Origin: Lophius americanus
Taxonomy: Eukaryota > Chordata > Actinopteri > Lophiiformes > Lophiidae
Length of the DNA stretch: 64,000 bases
Assembly: GCA_037951165.1 (NCBI GenBank)
Contig: JBBDHG010000009.1
Location: forward strand, 6,475,001-6,539,000
Direction of reading: 5' to 3'
Shown: piece after piece, positions 10,236-23,800 of the stretch
How the letters are laid out: the number at the start of each line of letters is the position of its first letter
Position numbering within the stretch: position 1 is the stretch's first letter
Translations under genes and position numbers: made by a program
The notes under the pieces: generated by a model
The model's input: only the letters and a program-made list of their open reading frames with translations
The model's database searches: none
What the model was told of the DNA's origin: nothing

Positions 10236-13075
10236 CGTTTTGTTATCTTCCGCTTATCCGGATCCGGGTCGCGGGCGCAGCAGTTTCAGTAGTGAAGCCC
10301 AGACTTTCCTCTCCCCGGCCACATCCGCCAACTCCCAAGCCAGCCGAGAGATTTGATCTCTCCAGCATGTCTTGGGTCTGCCCCAGGGTCTCCTCCCAGA
10401 TGGACATGCCCGAAACACCTCCCCAGGGAGGCGTCCGGGGGGTATCCTAACCAGATGCCCGACCCACCACAACTGACTCCTCTCCATGCGGAGGAGCAGC
10501 GACTCTACTTTGAGCCTCTCCCGGATATCTGAGCTCCTCACCCTAGCTCTAAGTCTGAACCGAGCCCCCCTGCGGACAAGCAACTAATTTCAGCCGCTTG
10601 TATCCGCAATCTCATTCCTTCCGTCATTAGAGGTGAACGACAGACTTAGAGGTGCAGATTCTCATCCTGCCCGTTTCACACTCGGCTGCAAACCGTCCCA
10701 GTGCGAGCCGGAGGTCAATGTTCTAATGTGCCAATAGGACCACATCATCCGCAAAAGCAGAGACGGGATCTAAAGGCCGCCAAACCCGACAGCTTCCACC
10801 ACTTGACAGCGCCTAGAAATCTGACTTTCTGACTTACTGCCAGTTATGCGAACCAGACTCTGACTCCGAGAGTACAGAGATTGGACGGCCTGTAGCAGTG
10901 CGCCATCCACTCCATACTCTCGGAGCAACCCACCAAAGGATGACAGGGTCGTAAGCCTTCTCCAGATCCACAAAGCACAAGTGGACTGGTTGGGCAAACT
11001 TGCATGCCCCCAAAAGACCTTCGAGAGGGTATAGAGCTGGTCCAGTGTTCCACGACCAAGACGAAAACCTTATTGTTTCTCCTGAATCCGACGTTCAGCT
11101 ATCGACCGGACTTTCCTCTCCAGTACCCTGGCGTAGACCTTCGCAGGGAGGCTGAGGAGTGTGATCCCCAATAATTGGGCACATCCTCTGGTCCCTCTTC
11201 TTGAAAAGGGGAACCACCACCGCAGTTTGCCACTCCAGAGGTACTGCCCTCGATGTCCACGCAATGCTGCAGAGGCGTGTCAGCCATGACAGCCCTCAAC
11301 ATCCTGAGCTTTAAGATACTCAGGGCGGATCTCATCCACCTGCAGGGCACTGCCACTGCAGAGTTGTTTAACAGCTGCAGCGAACTCAGCCCCAACTCCA
11401 AGTCATCCAGCTCTGGTTCCTCCTGGGATTGGTGGGATTGAGGACATCCCCAAATAATTCCTTCCGCCCAATAACTTTCTCAGTGGAGGTCAGCAGGTCC
11501 CCATCCACCCAATGACCCAGTGGACGAATGACCGCTTTCCCCCTCTGAGACGCCGGACGGTTTGCCAGAATTTCTTCGGGGCCAACCAAAAGTCTTCTTC
11601 CATCGGCTCACCGAACTTCTCCCACGACCGGGCTTTTGCCTTCGTGACTGCCACAGCGGCGTACGCTTGGCCTGCCGTTAGCTGCCGGCTGCTTCAAAAG
11701 TCCCACAAGCCAGCAATGCTCTGGTGGACTCCTTTTTAAGCCTGACGGCATCCCTCACCTCTGTTGTCTTCCAGCGGGTTCGGGGATTAGCACCGGCAGC
11801 GCTGCGGCCGCAGCTACCAGCAGCCGCCTCGGCAATGGCTGCACTGAACATGGACTACTCAGTTTCCATGTCCCCCGCCACCCTCGGAAAACGGTTGAAG
11901 CTCTGCCGGAGGTGGGAGTCGAAGACCATCCTTATTCACTATTCGTTTGCGCTTACCAGTTTCCCCCGCTTGCAGTTTCCCCCGCAATCTGATCCAACTC
12001 ACCACCAGGTAGTGATCAGTTGACAGCTCAGCTCCTGTCTTCACCCTAGTAACCAAAACATGTGGCCACAGATTAGCTGATAAGACTACAAAGACGATCA
12101 TCGATCTGTGACCTAGGGTGTCCTGGTGCCAAGTGCACCTGAAGAAATCTATTTTGTAAACATTGTGTTTTACTTTGACAGTTCATATTTTACTCATTAG
12201 GGGAAGCGTTATGACAATGTTTGAACATGGTGTGAGTTATGGACAAACAGTGACTAGCACAGAAGTCCAAGAACTGAATACCAGATAGGGTTCAGATCGG
12301 GCAGGCCGTTCCTCCCAATCACGCCACTCAAGGTCTCGCTGTCACTGTCCAAGTGTGCATGAAGTGTCCCAGTAGAACAATGGAGTCCCCTGTTGGGGAT
12401 CTTTCCAGCACATGTTCCCAGGACTCCAGAAAGATTTTGTGCTCTGAACTGCTGTTGGGCGCATGAGCGTACACAACAGTACGGACCCGTTCCCCAACCC
12501 GAAGGCGCAGGGAAGCAACCCTTTCATCCATTGGGGTGTACTCCAATACATGGGCAGAGAGCTGGGGAATTATGAGTAAGCCCACACCTGCCCTCCGCTT
12601 CACCTGCTGTACGTAGAGGTGAGCCCAACTATATCTAAGTGGTACCTCTCACACAAGCTCCAGCTCCTTCCATTCCATTCAGTGGAATGGAAGGAGCTTT
12701 CATCAGCTTTCGTAGCCGGGGATCGGACCGCCAAGGCCACTGCCTTTTCCTACTGCCCGATCCACGTTGCACCAGACCACTGCGGATTCCTCCCTGGGTG
12801 GTGGGCCCACGGGAGGACGGACCCATGTCCTTGCTTCGGGCTGAACCCGACTGCCCTATGGGTTAAGGCCTGGCCACCAGACGCTCGCTCCAGTGTGGGG
12901 CCCAGGTAACCCTCCAGGCAGTTTACTCGAGTGCGTGATTTTTCCTCTCATCATGGGTCTTGACCACTCTTTGTCTGACCCTTCACCTATGACCTATTTG
13001 CCCTGGGAGACCCTACCAGGGGCCAGGATAACACAGCTCCTAGGATCACTAGGATAGTCACCCTTCACCGAGGAA
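10236..13075 (-). mobile_element. decayed non-LTR retrotransposon with endonuclease and RT remnants
   Basis: Minus-strand fragments in element order are: GC-rich 5' region (about 13075-12620); APE-type endonuclease remnant (12603-12328, RAGVGLLIIPQLSAHVLEYT, then VLLGHFMHTWT, where the usual GDFNAH motif is mutated); RT fragments (11264-11070, GITLLSLPAKVYARVLERK; 10997-10770); and the conserved C-terminus (10583-10254, RMERSQLWWVGHLVRIPPGR then LPGEVFRACPSGRRP). Frameshifts and insertions are frequent and the RT catalytic YADD-type region is not intact. It is a familiar fish LINE of different lineage from the L2 copies; I do not assign the clade. Confidence 0.75.
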
Positions 13076-16000
13076 CTGACACCGAGGAATATATACACAT
13101 AATTAGTATCATATTGATAAAAGAATAATGTCAAAAAAAAACATTCCAGAGAATTTAATAGATGAATTTCATAGGGTATACATGATCTTGAGTTGCAGTT
13201 ATCTTAGCTAGCTAACTGAAATATCTGCTAAATTTTCATCTAAGAATGAGAGAACACCTCAGCAAAGAAGTTCAATATGAATGACCTGTTGATCCTGCTG
13301 CTTTTGTGCTATTCCTTTTAGGAGAAAAGGTAGTTTTTGCAAACTGTTGGCAAGTAGTTTGTTTCCCCGATCAATTTTTAAGAGAATTTTCTGTCAGCAT
13401 CTGCCACTTGGCCATGATTATAAGCATAGTAATACCTTAATTCCACCATCAAAGATTTGATATTTTCTGAGGTCAGTTGGAGATTATGTGTCTGGCTTAG
13501 TATTATCTATTATTATATTTTAGTTTATATTGTAAAGTCTAATGTTTTCTCATGACTTTAGGGTTGTAGTTTAATCTGGGTTTTATGCCTTTGATGTATA
13601 TTGTAAGAGTAAGACGCCTCTTGTTAACTCAACTCTAGGCTGTGTAGGGAGAGAAGGTGTTTTATACGTTATAATGTGCTAATTTTTTTACTGCACTGCT
13701 GTATAATAGAGAGATATCACCATCTCCCACCCTGCTCTCCTCCCTCTTCCCTCTCTAAGGCAGCAGGTTCCTGCCACTGGTGGAATGCAACCAAGTACAT
13801 TTATTTTAATTATTAACTAAAGTACAACTTTGAGATATTTGGTCTTTACATACTATAAATGTATATACATGTGCAGTTTGCTTTAACATGTACTCTTTAA
13901 ACTCAAGTTCATTTTTTCCCAGAAAAAATCTGATCACTGATCACTGAGTGATCAGATTTCATCTGATCACTTAATTACATTTAATCTCATATGCTTTAAG
14001 CATTTTACCTACAGAAGACTGATTTCACTTTCACCAAAATCTTATAGCAAATTAGCTACTTTGACGAAAGGGTGGCTTTTTGGTAATTTTCTGACAACGC
14101 TGCTCCTGTTTTTCTGACTGATGCTTTGCTTACAATGAGCTTAGAGGAAATGTACCACAAATAGAGTGACATATCCGGCCCCATCTCCGGTCATGTTTCT
14201 ACCTGCTGTCTGGCTACACTGTCCTTTCAAACCACAGAAGTGACTGAATTAAGCCCCATTGCATATCTTTGGATATACCTAACTATATAGAAGCCCACAC
14301 AGGGGAAATAAAGGGGCAATGCATCCTTTGTATGCATAGGTCAGAGATGTTCTTCATACCAAACAATAGATTTTAGGGAGACTACTTAGCTGCTTACCAA
14401 CCACCTTGCTGAAATATAATCTGCCCTCTGCCAATCGCCATTCTTTCAGTTGCATTTAGTAGGTTTTCCAAGTGGGTTGTTTCAGAAGCAACTGGACTTC
14501 TGTAATGGCTCATCCTCATCATCTGTTAAGCCATAATAGATTGACCTGGATGAATTATAAACTACACATGCATTAAGTGGGTTAAATTTTTCCCAAGACA
14601 AGGCTCCATTATTCAATTGAAGCCATATAAACTGAAGTAAATCAATATTGATATTTTGTCTCCCAATTTTGTTTTCTAAAAGCTGCTTAAGCAAGGACCC
14701 TGTGACATCTTACAAGCTGCTATTTAAAGACATGCATGAGTGATTTTAAATCAAATGATTGCATTGTTTACAAAAGAACACAATCGACGGGGCCCAGTGA
14801 TTATTGATAGCTGTTAGTATTAGTTAATTAATGTGCTGCGTTTGGTTCTTCTAGCCAGTCACTAAGATATGAAGCCTTGTTTTGATTAACTTGGATTGAC
14901 CATGAATCAATAAGTATAAAACTAAGAAAAACTGCATGATTGGTTGGTTGATTGCTTGGACAGAAGTCTTACATTCTGTCCAAGTATACTCACATTGGTA
15001 CAAATCATTTCATAATAGTGTTATTGACTTTTTTTTCATTAAATGCAGGACATTTCACAGAAGTTTGACTGATATTATGAAAATACAGCCAGATAACCTA
15101 GTTTTTACTAAGAAGATATAACATGTTTGATATTTTTAAAATATTATTTTCCGCAGGTTTCACAATCCAATCACTGCCCAAAAAACGAATGTGGACTGAC
15201 TTTTTGGAGGAACATTTTTAGACTACAATCGTGTTCCCCTTGCAGACTTCATTTTTGTAGATAAATCCAATGTCCTTCATCCTGTTGACACATCCTGAGT
15301 GTTGATGGTCTTGATGGTTTGAAAATCTTCTGAACACACTGATATTTATATATTTTCAGAGCCTTAATGGAGTTGGTATAAAAACATCAATTTGTTCTCC
15401 GGGGAAAACCAAGATGGCCATTAAAACAATAATGGGTGTATCCTAATTTTAAAACTCGTGGAAAAAGAGCAGAATCCCTCCATTTGATATCTCTATATCT
15501 GTATGTTCTGTAATTATTTCTCAAAAGGAATTCTCTTTTAAGGAGCATGAATTTCATTGGTCATTATCATTTTGCTTTGGTACTGACACGGGACTCAATT
15601 TGTAATGCAGGTGCAGTTACAAGATTCAGGTTAATACAGCTACTAACTTCACGAACTCAGGATACAGCACCTCCTTTTGTCAAACTCAAGGCTCGTAGAC
15701 TACATCCAGCCCTTGCAACAATTATAACCGGCCCACATGACAATATTTAATTGTTATAATAAATGGCCCACTAGTATACAGCATAAACACCACAGATACT
15801 ACAAATCCCAGAAAGCACTGCTATAGCCGGCACATGAATCAATAGAGCCAAAGTCTCCCTGCCCCTCTGTTATTAGCATTCATCCAGTCACTCTGATAAA
15901 CATTAGCTAATCCTCCAAGGAGATGATACGGAGGCCGGGAGGAGATACGGACATTTAAAGTAAATTTTGTTGATGTTTAAAAACCAATTGATTTTAGATG

Positions 16001-18041
16001 TAATTTTTAACTTATAAAATATACTTTTCTGGCTGTTTTTGATGACTGTGAGAAGAAACTGTTCATTGGAAGTATTCTGTGAAAATATGCTGGTAGAAAG
16101 GGAGACTAAATTTGACTTGAATTGAATCTGTTATTTGAGTATTTTCTATTCCGTTGGTTATTATAATTCAGAATTCTATAAAATTAGTAAATAAAGTCAG
16201 AATAAAACGTCATAGTTTAAAAGTGGTCAGTTTGAGTCCTGTTCAACCCCTGATGTGGACTCCATCTTTAATTCTGGCCCCCTCTGCGATTGAGTTTGAC
16301 AGCCCTTCCTTAGACACTCTAAATTTAGCATAAAATGACAAATTTTAACACATATGCTTTTAGTTAAAGCGATAACTTCAAAACCATATAATGGCTTATT
16401 TTCAAATGTTGTACCTACATAGACCCTAGTGCAAGTGAAAACTGAGTGAGTTATTTTGAGAAAGAGAGAGTATGATGCAAATTGTATCTTCCTGACGGAT
16501 TTTGAATGATTGTTCAATAATTATGGATCGGTGATGGATTTCATATTCAGTTATAACATCCAATAGTTCACCAAGTCCCTGACATAATCAGAATTAATGT
16601 TGGCTTGTTGTTAGGACTAATGGGAAGGGCAGGTGGTCACCAAAAAATCTTGATTTATCCCTTTAGCGATCATGTTTATTAACTGCATCTCTTGTGTAAA
16701 GATTCACATTTTGGCTGGGAGATGTCACTAGAAGAGTTATGCTAGATGGGCCTTGCAGTAATCACATCACAACTACATGGAATATCTGTGCAGACCAACC
16801 TATCTTCGGTTTCCAAACCACTCATTGTTGTTTTTCTTTACATTTCCACTTTTTGTTTCCCCTGGAAAGATGATTTTAAGGTTGCTGAAGGTGGGTAATA
16901 CTCTCCATAGCATGTATCTAAACAATATACAGTACACTACTCTAGGCCCACCAATGGAATGGGGGTCAAGCCATATTCTGATGCATTTGTGGTCAAGTTT
17001 ATGTAGAGATGTAAAGAAGATATGTTGTCTTTTTTTTTTCTCGCCATTGTCGCCAAGTGCTTGCTCAAGGAGGAATTTGTTGGGTCCTGTAGATAATTAT
17101 ATAAAGAGTTTGGTCTAGACCTGCTCTTTCTGGAAAGCACCTAGAGGCAACTGATGTTGTGAATTGGTGCTATATAAATAAAGATTGATTGATTGTCTTT
17201 CTGTTTCTTTTTTCCGTTTATTTTGTTTCTATACGTAGCTAGTAGAATATCAAAGAATCTTGTTCTAGAAGTTTCATGCTGAATGGACAGATGGTCTGAC
17301 AGTTTGATTTACCATCATTACCACCAAGCCAAAAAAGAGATCTTTTGGGAGGATTAATGTGAATATTGTGTCCGAAAAAATATATATAAGTGAGCCCACC
17401 AGACATACATCTGTCAAACTGAAAAAGGCCTAGATTGAATACTTAGGCTTACTTCCATTTCTTTTCACATTAGTCCCAAGTGTAACAGGGATTGACTTGT
17501 ATAGTAGTCTAGCTCCACTTTGGTGAGATCAGAAGTGGGAAAGGGCAACCACTTAAATCTGCATCATCTCACTCCGTTCATCTTCCTTTGGATAACTACA
17601 TTTTTCCTATACATTATCTTTCTTCTCACTTAGGCTCCGCTTTCCTTTTTAATGTGTGCCAGCCTAAGCTGACAGAATGTCCCAGTGTGAAATCTTTTTT
17701 GTTTGAAAATCTAGTCAAATAATGATCTTTTTATCATGCTCATTATTTTACTATTTAATTAGAATATACTGTAAAGCACCCCAAGTATGTAGCCAGCTGG
17801 AATATTCTGAAATTAGGAGAAGCATCTGAGTGAGTGTTTAAATGTCGACTGCCATCCGTATGTCATTATCATACATTATGTTTTTAAGTCCTTAAGAAAT
17901 TAAGGAAAAATGAAAAGAGGCTTTTAACAAAACATTTATCCTTTTTTATGTTGTTGAAGATTTCTTTCTTCGTTGACATTTGGCTGAGTTTAGTATGATA
18001 CATGATAAGGATTTAAGATGTGCTTTTCATTTTTCCTGCAG
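13076..18041. other. furin leader intron or intergenic DNA, mostly unremarkable
   Basis: AT-rich, with two perfect short hairpins (13926-13959, 14955-14984), an R-type module near 16390-16450 that resembles one at about 1285-1335, and a retroposon tail at 17040-17196. No coding exon seen. Confidence 0.45.
17040..17196 (+). repeat. retroposon 3' end with (TGAT)n tail
   Basis: GAAAGCACCTAGAGGCAACT then TTGTGAATTGGTGCTATATAA and ATAAAGATTGATTGATTG, a standard fish LINE/SINE 3' end. The left limit is uncertain. The upstream short ORF is not convincing as element coding sequence. Confidence 0.55.
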
Positions 18042-18217
18042 GTTTATAAATGGTTACTGCAATAGGTGAAAGAGTGACCCAGCTAAGAAGGCATGTTTTG
18101 GTATCTCTCTCTCTCTCCCCCTCTCATCTAGGCCACTGTTCTACTTTTCTGCTGTGAGGTAGAGTCTTGGAAGCTGAAACGGACGGATAAAGTGACGTGT
18201 GAAGTGTTCTCCTTTTC
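18042..18217 (+). other. furin: furin 5'UTR part of first coding exon (two possible starts)
   Basis: Upstream of the ATG two acceptors are plausible: CATTTTTCCTGCAG (exon from 18042) and TCTCTCCCCCTCTCATCTAG (exon from 18132). The first would include a 35-codon upstream ORF (18050-18157) in the leader; the second removes it. Confidence 0.5.
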
Positions 18218-18385
18218 ATGGATGCCAGGGTATACTTGCTGCACTTATGGGCATTCGTTGTCCTCCTGACACAAGTACAGAACGCTGTAGAGGTCTACAC
18301 TAACACTTGGGCCGTCCAGATTGAAGGGGGACCAGAGGAGGCTGACCGCGTTGCTAGGGAACATGGTTTCATCAACCATGGCAAT
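18218..18385 (+). CDS. furin: furin coding exon 1: signal peptide and start of propeptide
   Basis: 56 codons. The start MDARVYLLHLWAFVVLL is a typical signal peptide (hydrophobic core about residues 6-18, likely cleaved near 23-25), followed by VYTNTWAVQIEGG and AREHGFINHGN, the conserved furin propeptide opening. Donor AAT|GTAAGT at 18386, phase 0, the same place as in other vertebrate furins. The ATG has a weak Kozak -3 base (T) but G at +4. It is the first Met of the homology. Confidence 0.95.
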
Positions 18386-20763
18386 GTAAGTTTTGTTCCA
18401 TAACACGCATACAGAGCACACACTCTCATAAAAAGCTCTCTCATACTTATCACTCCATGAACATGGTATGCTTACAGACGTCTGGCTTTTAAATGAACAT
18501 GAAAGTTAAACAACATCAAAGCCGTGCATCAGAGTTCCTGATATAACATCTCCAGGCAATCCTGGTTTCAAAGCAGAATGGAAAAGTGTGGCCCCCACCA
18601 CTCCTTGGACTTTGAGTGGGGTACATGACTTCCTAAAACTCTGGCATGCAGTTGTGTCTACTGAGTTGTGTTAGGAATAGACAGAAACAATAATATTGTA
18701 TTATTATTGGGCGATCATAAGGAAGGTTTATATATGGAATTGTGTGTTGGAATCTAAATTCTATTACTGTCAGGTTTGAATTGTTTTTCTTGGATTGGGA
18801 TGTCACTTTAATGAAATGGGTTATTGTGTCACAGTTCAGGGGATAAAAGCAAAAGGAAAAGTAGTAACTAGTAGTGAGTAGTGAGAGAAAAGTATTCTCT
18901 CAGCTATGAGTTAGGTCCCTTGAACAGCAAAATACTTCTGAGACTATGATTTTCCATATTTGTGCTCAGCAGTTGTCAGTGAGTCACTATTTGGTTTCCT
19001 ATTACCCTGTTGCTCCATATCAGTCTTATATTGGATGGCATGAGTCTTTATAGAGTTGCCTTAGCGCTACGCTCACTATTGAACAGTCTTATGGGCATCG
19101 GGGGTTGTGCATATTTCCACTTAGCTTCTCCCCATCTCAAATACTGAGGATTTTCTGAAAGGAAGGTTTCACAAAGAAATTCTGGCTTAGCTTTGCTTTC
19201 TTTGTATTTTCATTGTTGGAGCTTGATGTGGAGTGTACAGCTGGGTGTTTTGAAACCATTTTATCATACTAATATCTAATATCATACGTTTATTATAGAA
19301 AATAAGACAAGATCAGGTGTGTCTCATTACTAAATGCTCTATTTCGTGAACCCTGTTACTTTAGATTGCTTCTATGTGACTCAACCTAGAGTTTATCAAG
19401 GCAACTTGCATTCTGCCAGACACTGGAGTTTATGTAATAATAATTGAATTGCTGCTGTTATTCCAACAGTCTAAAACTCAGAGTAAGAGGAAGTACACTT
19501 AAGATCTACCTGAAAGACCTATACTCCTCAATGACTCCAATTTTGGGTATTGAATCAATCTATGGTCTTAGAGACTAGGGTAAAATGAAATGTTCAAAAT
19601 TCTATTCACTGACATGACATGCATATTAAATCACTCATGGACACAATGCTATGGTGCATGAAAAAAGCCTCTTCTGAGCTAGGCAATGCTCTTCTCTCTC
19701 ATATTCCCTTTATGGGATCCCTTTCACCAGAACAATGTTATGAATTTCTTTCCCCTTTTCATTTTCCTTCCCTCATTTCACCCAAACAAAAAGATATCTC
19801 CAGCAGGCATTCTCTGCATTAAACCACCATAATGATGTGACGGTCTGTAGTTTTATTTTTATCCCTCTGCTAAATAGTTATTGCTTAGAAGGACAAGAGC
19901 CAGAAGTAGTCACAGCAAGGACTCCTCTTATGCAACTGTTTATAAACAAACTCCAATTAATTTACTTCTGTCTTGTCATTTAAGTGCATGATACATTAAG
20001 CCACTCAGGTCGAGGAGTATGTAAAAGCCGCAGTAACCCTATTTCCCTTGGAAATATAGTCACTTCATCCCACTCAAACAACAATACTTTCACCTTTCAG
20101 CCCTTTCAGGATGTCTTCCTCCTTTTCCCACTTTTTTTCCCCTTAGCATTAAATTGCAAGTTCTGTTTGCTCTTTTAATAAGATGCATGAATTGCAACCA
20201 CAAATATATATGCCTGTAAGTTTTGAGACCCTGTATATGGATAATAAATATAAATTGTGGAAGAATTTAGAAAGAATTTATGTAATTGGCTATTTTTCTT
20301 CGGAAAAAGAGTAAATGTGAGACCCGTGGTGATGAGGTAGATGTGGGCTGTGAGAGTGTGTGGGAGACACTAGAAATAAAAAAATATATAACTCATGCGG
20401 TATGGTATTATGGACAAAAAAGCATGAGTGCTGGAGGACTGGTAGGGTGAAATTTAGTATAGTGTCTGAGGATCTACTCCCACAAAATCTAATTTCAGTC
20501 ATTGTTTCATGGTAACAACAACATATGTTTTATTTAATCTAATCCCTGAGTGGATGCAATAAGAAGGCTAATCTGGATTTTGTGCAGTGCACCGCCCATT
20601 GAGGAAGTGAGATATTTATAACTAATGTGATTATGGGATCATGTTGTTACTAATTTGTCCACAGAAGTGCTCCATAATGCCTTGTGGTTTTTATGTGTTT
20701 GCAAATTGTTTGTTTGTCAAATCTGTTTGATTTTTTTTTTTTGAGTGTGTTTAACATGATGTG

Positions 20764-20834
<71 letters not shown>

Positions 20835-23800
20835 CAACACTAAAGTTTAAGTGTAAATGTCATCAAAACTTCCTAGTTTGCATCAACATTTTACAATTTG
20901 TCAAACAAGACATCTTCTTTTTTGTAATAATGCTTTTGTTTGCTGTTGTGTGCAGGGTAAAGATCTAAATGTCATGTTTTTTCTTGGTGAGCCAATTCAG
21001 AATTACTGTTTTTATGAGGATGAGCCGGCTCTGTGGGTGTTAACACCCACTCTTTGAAGTAGACCTTAAATGCTAGAGCCCCTCTGTGTCTTTCACTTCA
21101 TCTATCCATCTGGGTGTCTTTGGCCTCTTTCTATTTATGCCTAATATGCTGAAATTGTGGCTGTGGTTTGCCCTAAAAAACACACAGAATTTGTTATCCA
21201 TCTTCCCACCATCTGCTCCAGAAGAAGGGCTGCAACTACCAAATATTTTGAATTAATCGTATCAATAATCGACCGATTAATCGGATAATTTTTTCTCCGT
21301 AAAAATAAATACACAATCACCAAATGGCTCTTATTTTCCAATCAGCTTTTGAATCCAGCTTTAGGTTGTTTTAGCCACATTTAAACTAACAACCCTAATC
21401 AAAGATTAATTCTTCTTTCCTAAATCTTAAACTTTACCACTTTTATAACAGACTGTTAAACCAAGCAGATTGCTATACCAACAGTGTATTTTCTGAGCTG
21501 GAATTTAGGTCTGTCATGTTGCGTTACATCACTGCTGATTACAAAAAGTAAATACATTTTATAAATAAATATTATTTATAAAATTTATAAAATATTAGAA
21601 ATATATATATTAGAAATACAACTGTCTCTGGAATCAAATCAGACATCCATGTATATTTAGTAAAATAAACAAGGGTAGAAAAAAAAAAACAGTCACTGCC
21701 TTGTGCATTCTTTATTCAACAACTACATTATGCTAAATCGTTTGCTTGTTTGATGCATTCCAAAGTGCACACGTACACATGCAGAGGATTGCACTCTATA
21801 GGCAGCAACACACTTTCAGCAGTAATGTGAAATTTCTCCATGAGGAATGCAACGTGTATGGTTTAAACGTACGGGCACATTTGCATAAGGTCATTTAGTA
21901 GTTTAGTTATTTGGTATTCTCGCCATCATTAAATATTTCACTATATTTCAAAAGTCACGTTAAGTACATGCCCTTTAACATTGAACTAGAAAACTAGCTT
22001 TGCGAGACGTGTCTTCAACGTCTACACTACAGAGCCATTTGCTAATCTGCCAATTCTAGCGTTCTCTCGCAAATGCCAATCGGGCTGCATGGTGCCGGCT
22101 GTGAGCTCATACCACACCTGTGGACGTTGTGCCCTCATGCCACCCTCATGGAGTCTGTTTCTGACAGTTTAGGCAGAAACATGCACACGGATGGCCAGCT
22201 GGAGGTCATTTTGTAGGGCTCGGGCAGTGCTCCTACGAAGAAGCAGACAGCGGTCCTGCTGCTGGGTTGTTGCCCCCCTACGGCCCCCTCCACCTCTCCT
22301 GGTGTACTGGCCTGTCTCCTGGTATCTCCTCCAGGCTCTTGGGAGACGCAGCAAACGTGCTGGCCATGCCGCGTATGGATTTGCTGCTCTATCTGGATAC
22401 ACAACAGTAACAGTAATAAAAACAACTGTAGAATAAGTTAACCGAATTGGTATACTGAACAGTCAGTCTGCTGACTGCTGCCATTCAGGCAAAAATCATA
22501 ATGATTAAATGGTGTAAAGGATCATCTCACCTGGTGAAATCAACTCAACACACCATGGACGGTTGGCAGTTCTGGAGTGATTACTCCCCGGGAGGACAGA
22601 TGGCAGGCTCTAAGTCCACGATCTCCGGGAAGGGGTTAGATCCAGGCGAGGATTGGGCGTTATCAATGTCAAGTCCAACGCCGGCCAGCCTCCTTCCCTG
22701 TGCAGCTGCTGGGAAGGAGGCTGTCAGTGCTGAGCCGAGTTGAATCCTTCCGGCTGCCGACCCCACGCAGATATCATTAAAGGATCATACTAACAACGAT
22801 GAGGTCTTGGTCTGAGAGTCTTAATTCACGTACTGTGTAGGAAAAGTCTATGAAGGGAGCGCTTCCAGGCATTTTGTACAGAAAGCATTTTTATACCTGG
22901 GTAAAGACATTGGTGTATGAAAAATGATTAATTACTGTATAAGGATACAGAGATGAATTGTGAAGAAAGATAAGATACATAAAGAAAAACAAATAGAAGC
23001 AGAGCATCACCAAGCAATGTCTGTTGATACCACAATCAGCTGGCCACACCACTGTCCCAAAAAACAAGGACAGAAGGAGAAAATTCTGTGATTTTCCATC
23101 ATCTTAAACCCGGTCAATAAAACTGTATCGTAACATTCTGTAATTTTCCATCAACCCTCTATTTACTGGGCTTTGGCATTTCAATAAAACATGATTTAAA
23201 ATATTAAGAGTTATCTCTACTTAATATTACCGCATATTTACAGAAAAGACCTGTCAGAACTTTGCAGATTGCGTAAAAAATAATCATGATTATAATTGAA
23301 GTCATTATCGTCCAACCCTACTGTTGCTTGTTAATAATGTAATTTAGTTATTCTTATTCTGCTAGGAGTGTAGCATTAGATTATCTTTTAGCACCTCTGA
23401 ATGTTCATCCCTTGAGGAGCTTCACTTTGCAAAGAAAGTGACCATCATGGATCAACTTGTGGCAAAGTGAACTCTTACTGCTTTCAGCTATTCAAATGAT
23501 AAACTAGAGTGACTTGGGGAGATTGATTTGTCAAATTTACAGGCTTTCTGATGTGAGTGTAAATACAGTATAACGTAGGTAGTGTCGATATATTGCTCTT
23601 CATCCTAGTAAGATGTATTTTTAATGTCAAATAACAGTGGGATAAAACAGGCACAATCTTCACAATTTAATGAAATGTGGATATTTACATGGTTTGAGAA
23701 TTTGGAACACAAGTTTCCTGTTTTAGCCTAATATATCCGCAAGCACACGTTTTTCTCATCAGCCAGATTCTACCTCATTCGGAAGGCTCTTTGAGGAATT

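Noticed and set aside
10254..12909. The many ORFs on both strands in this GC-rich stretch as host genes
   Set aside because: Minus-strand pieces are decayed LINE endonuclease/RT; plus-strand ones are their shadows.
20768..20968. ORF with long Cys-Val run
   Set aside because: Translation of the (GT)n microsatellite.
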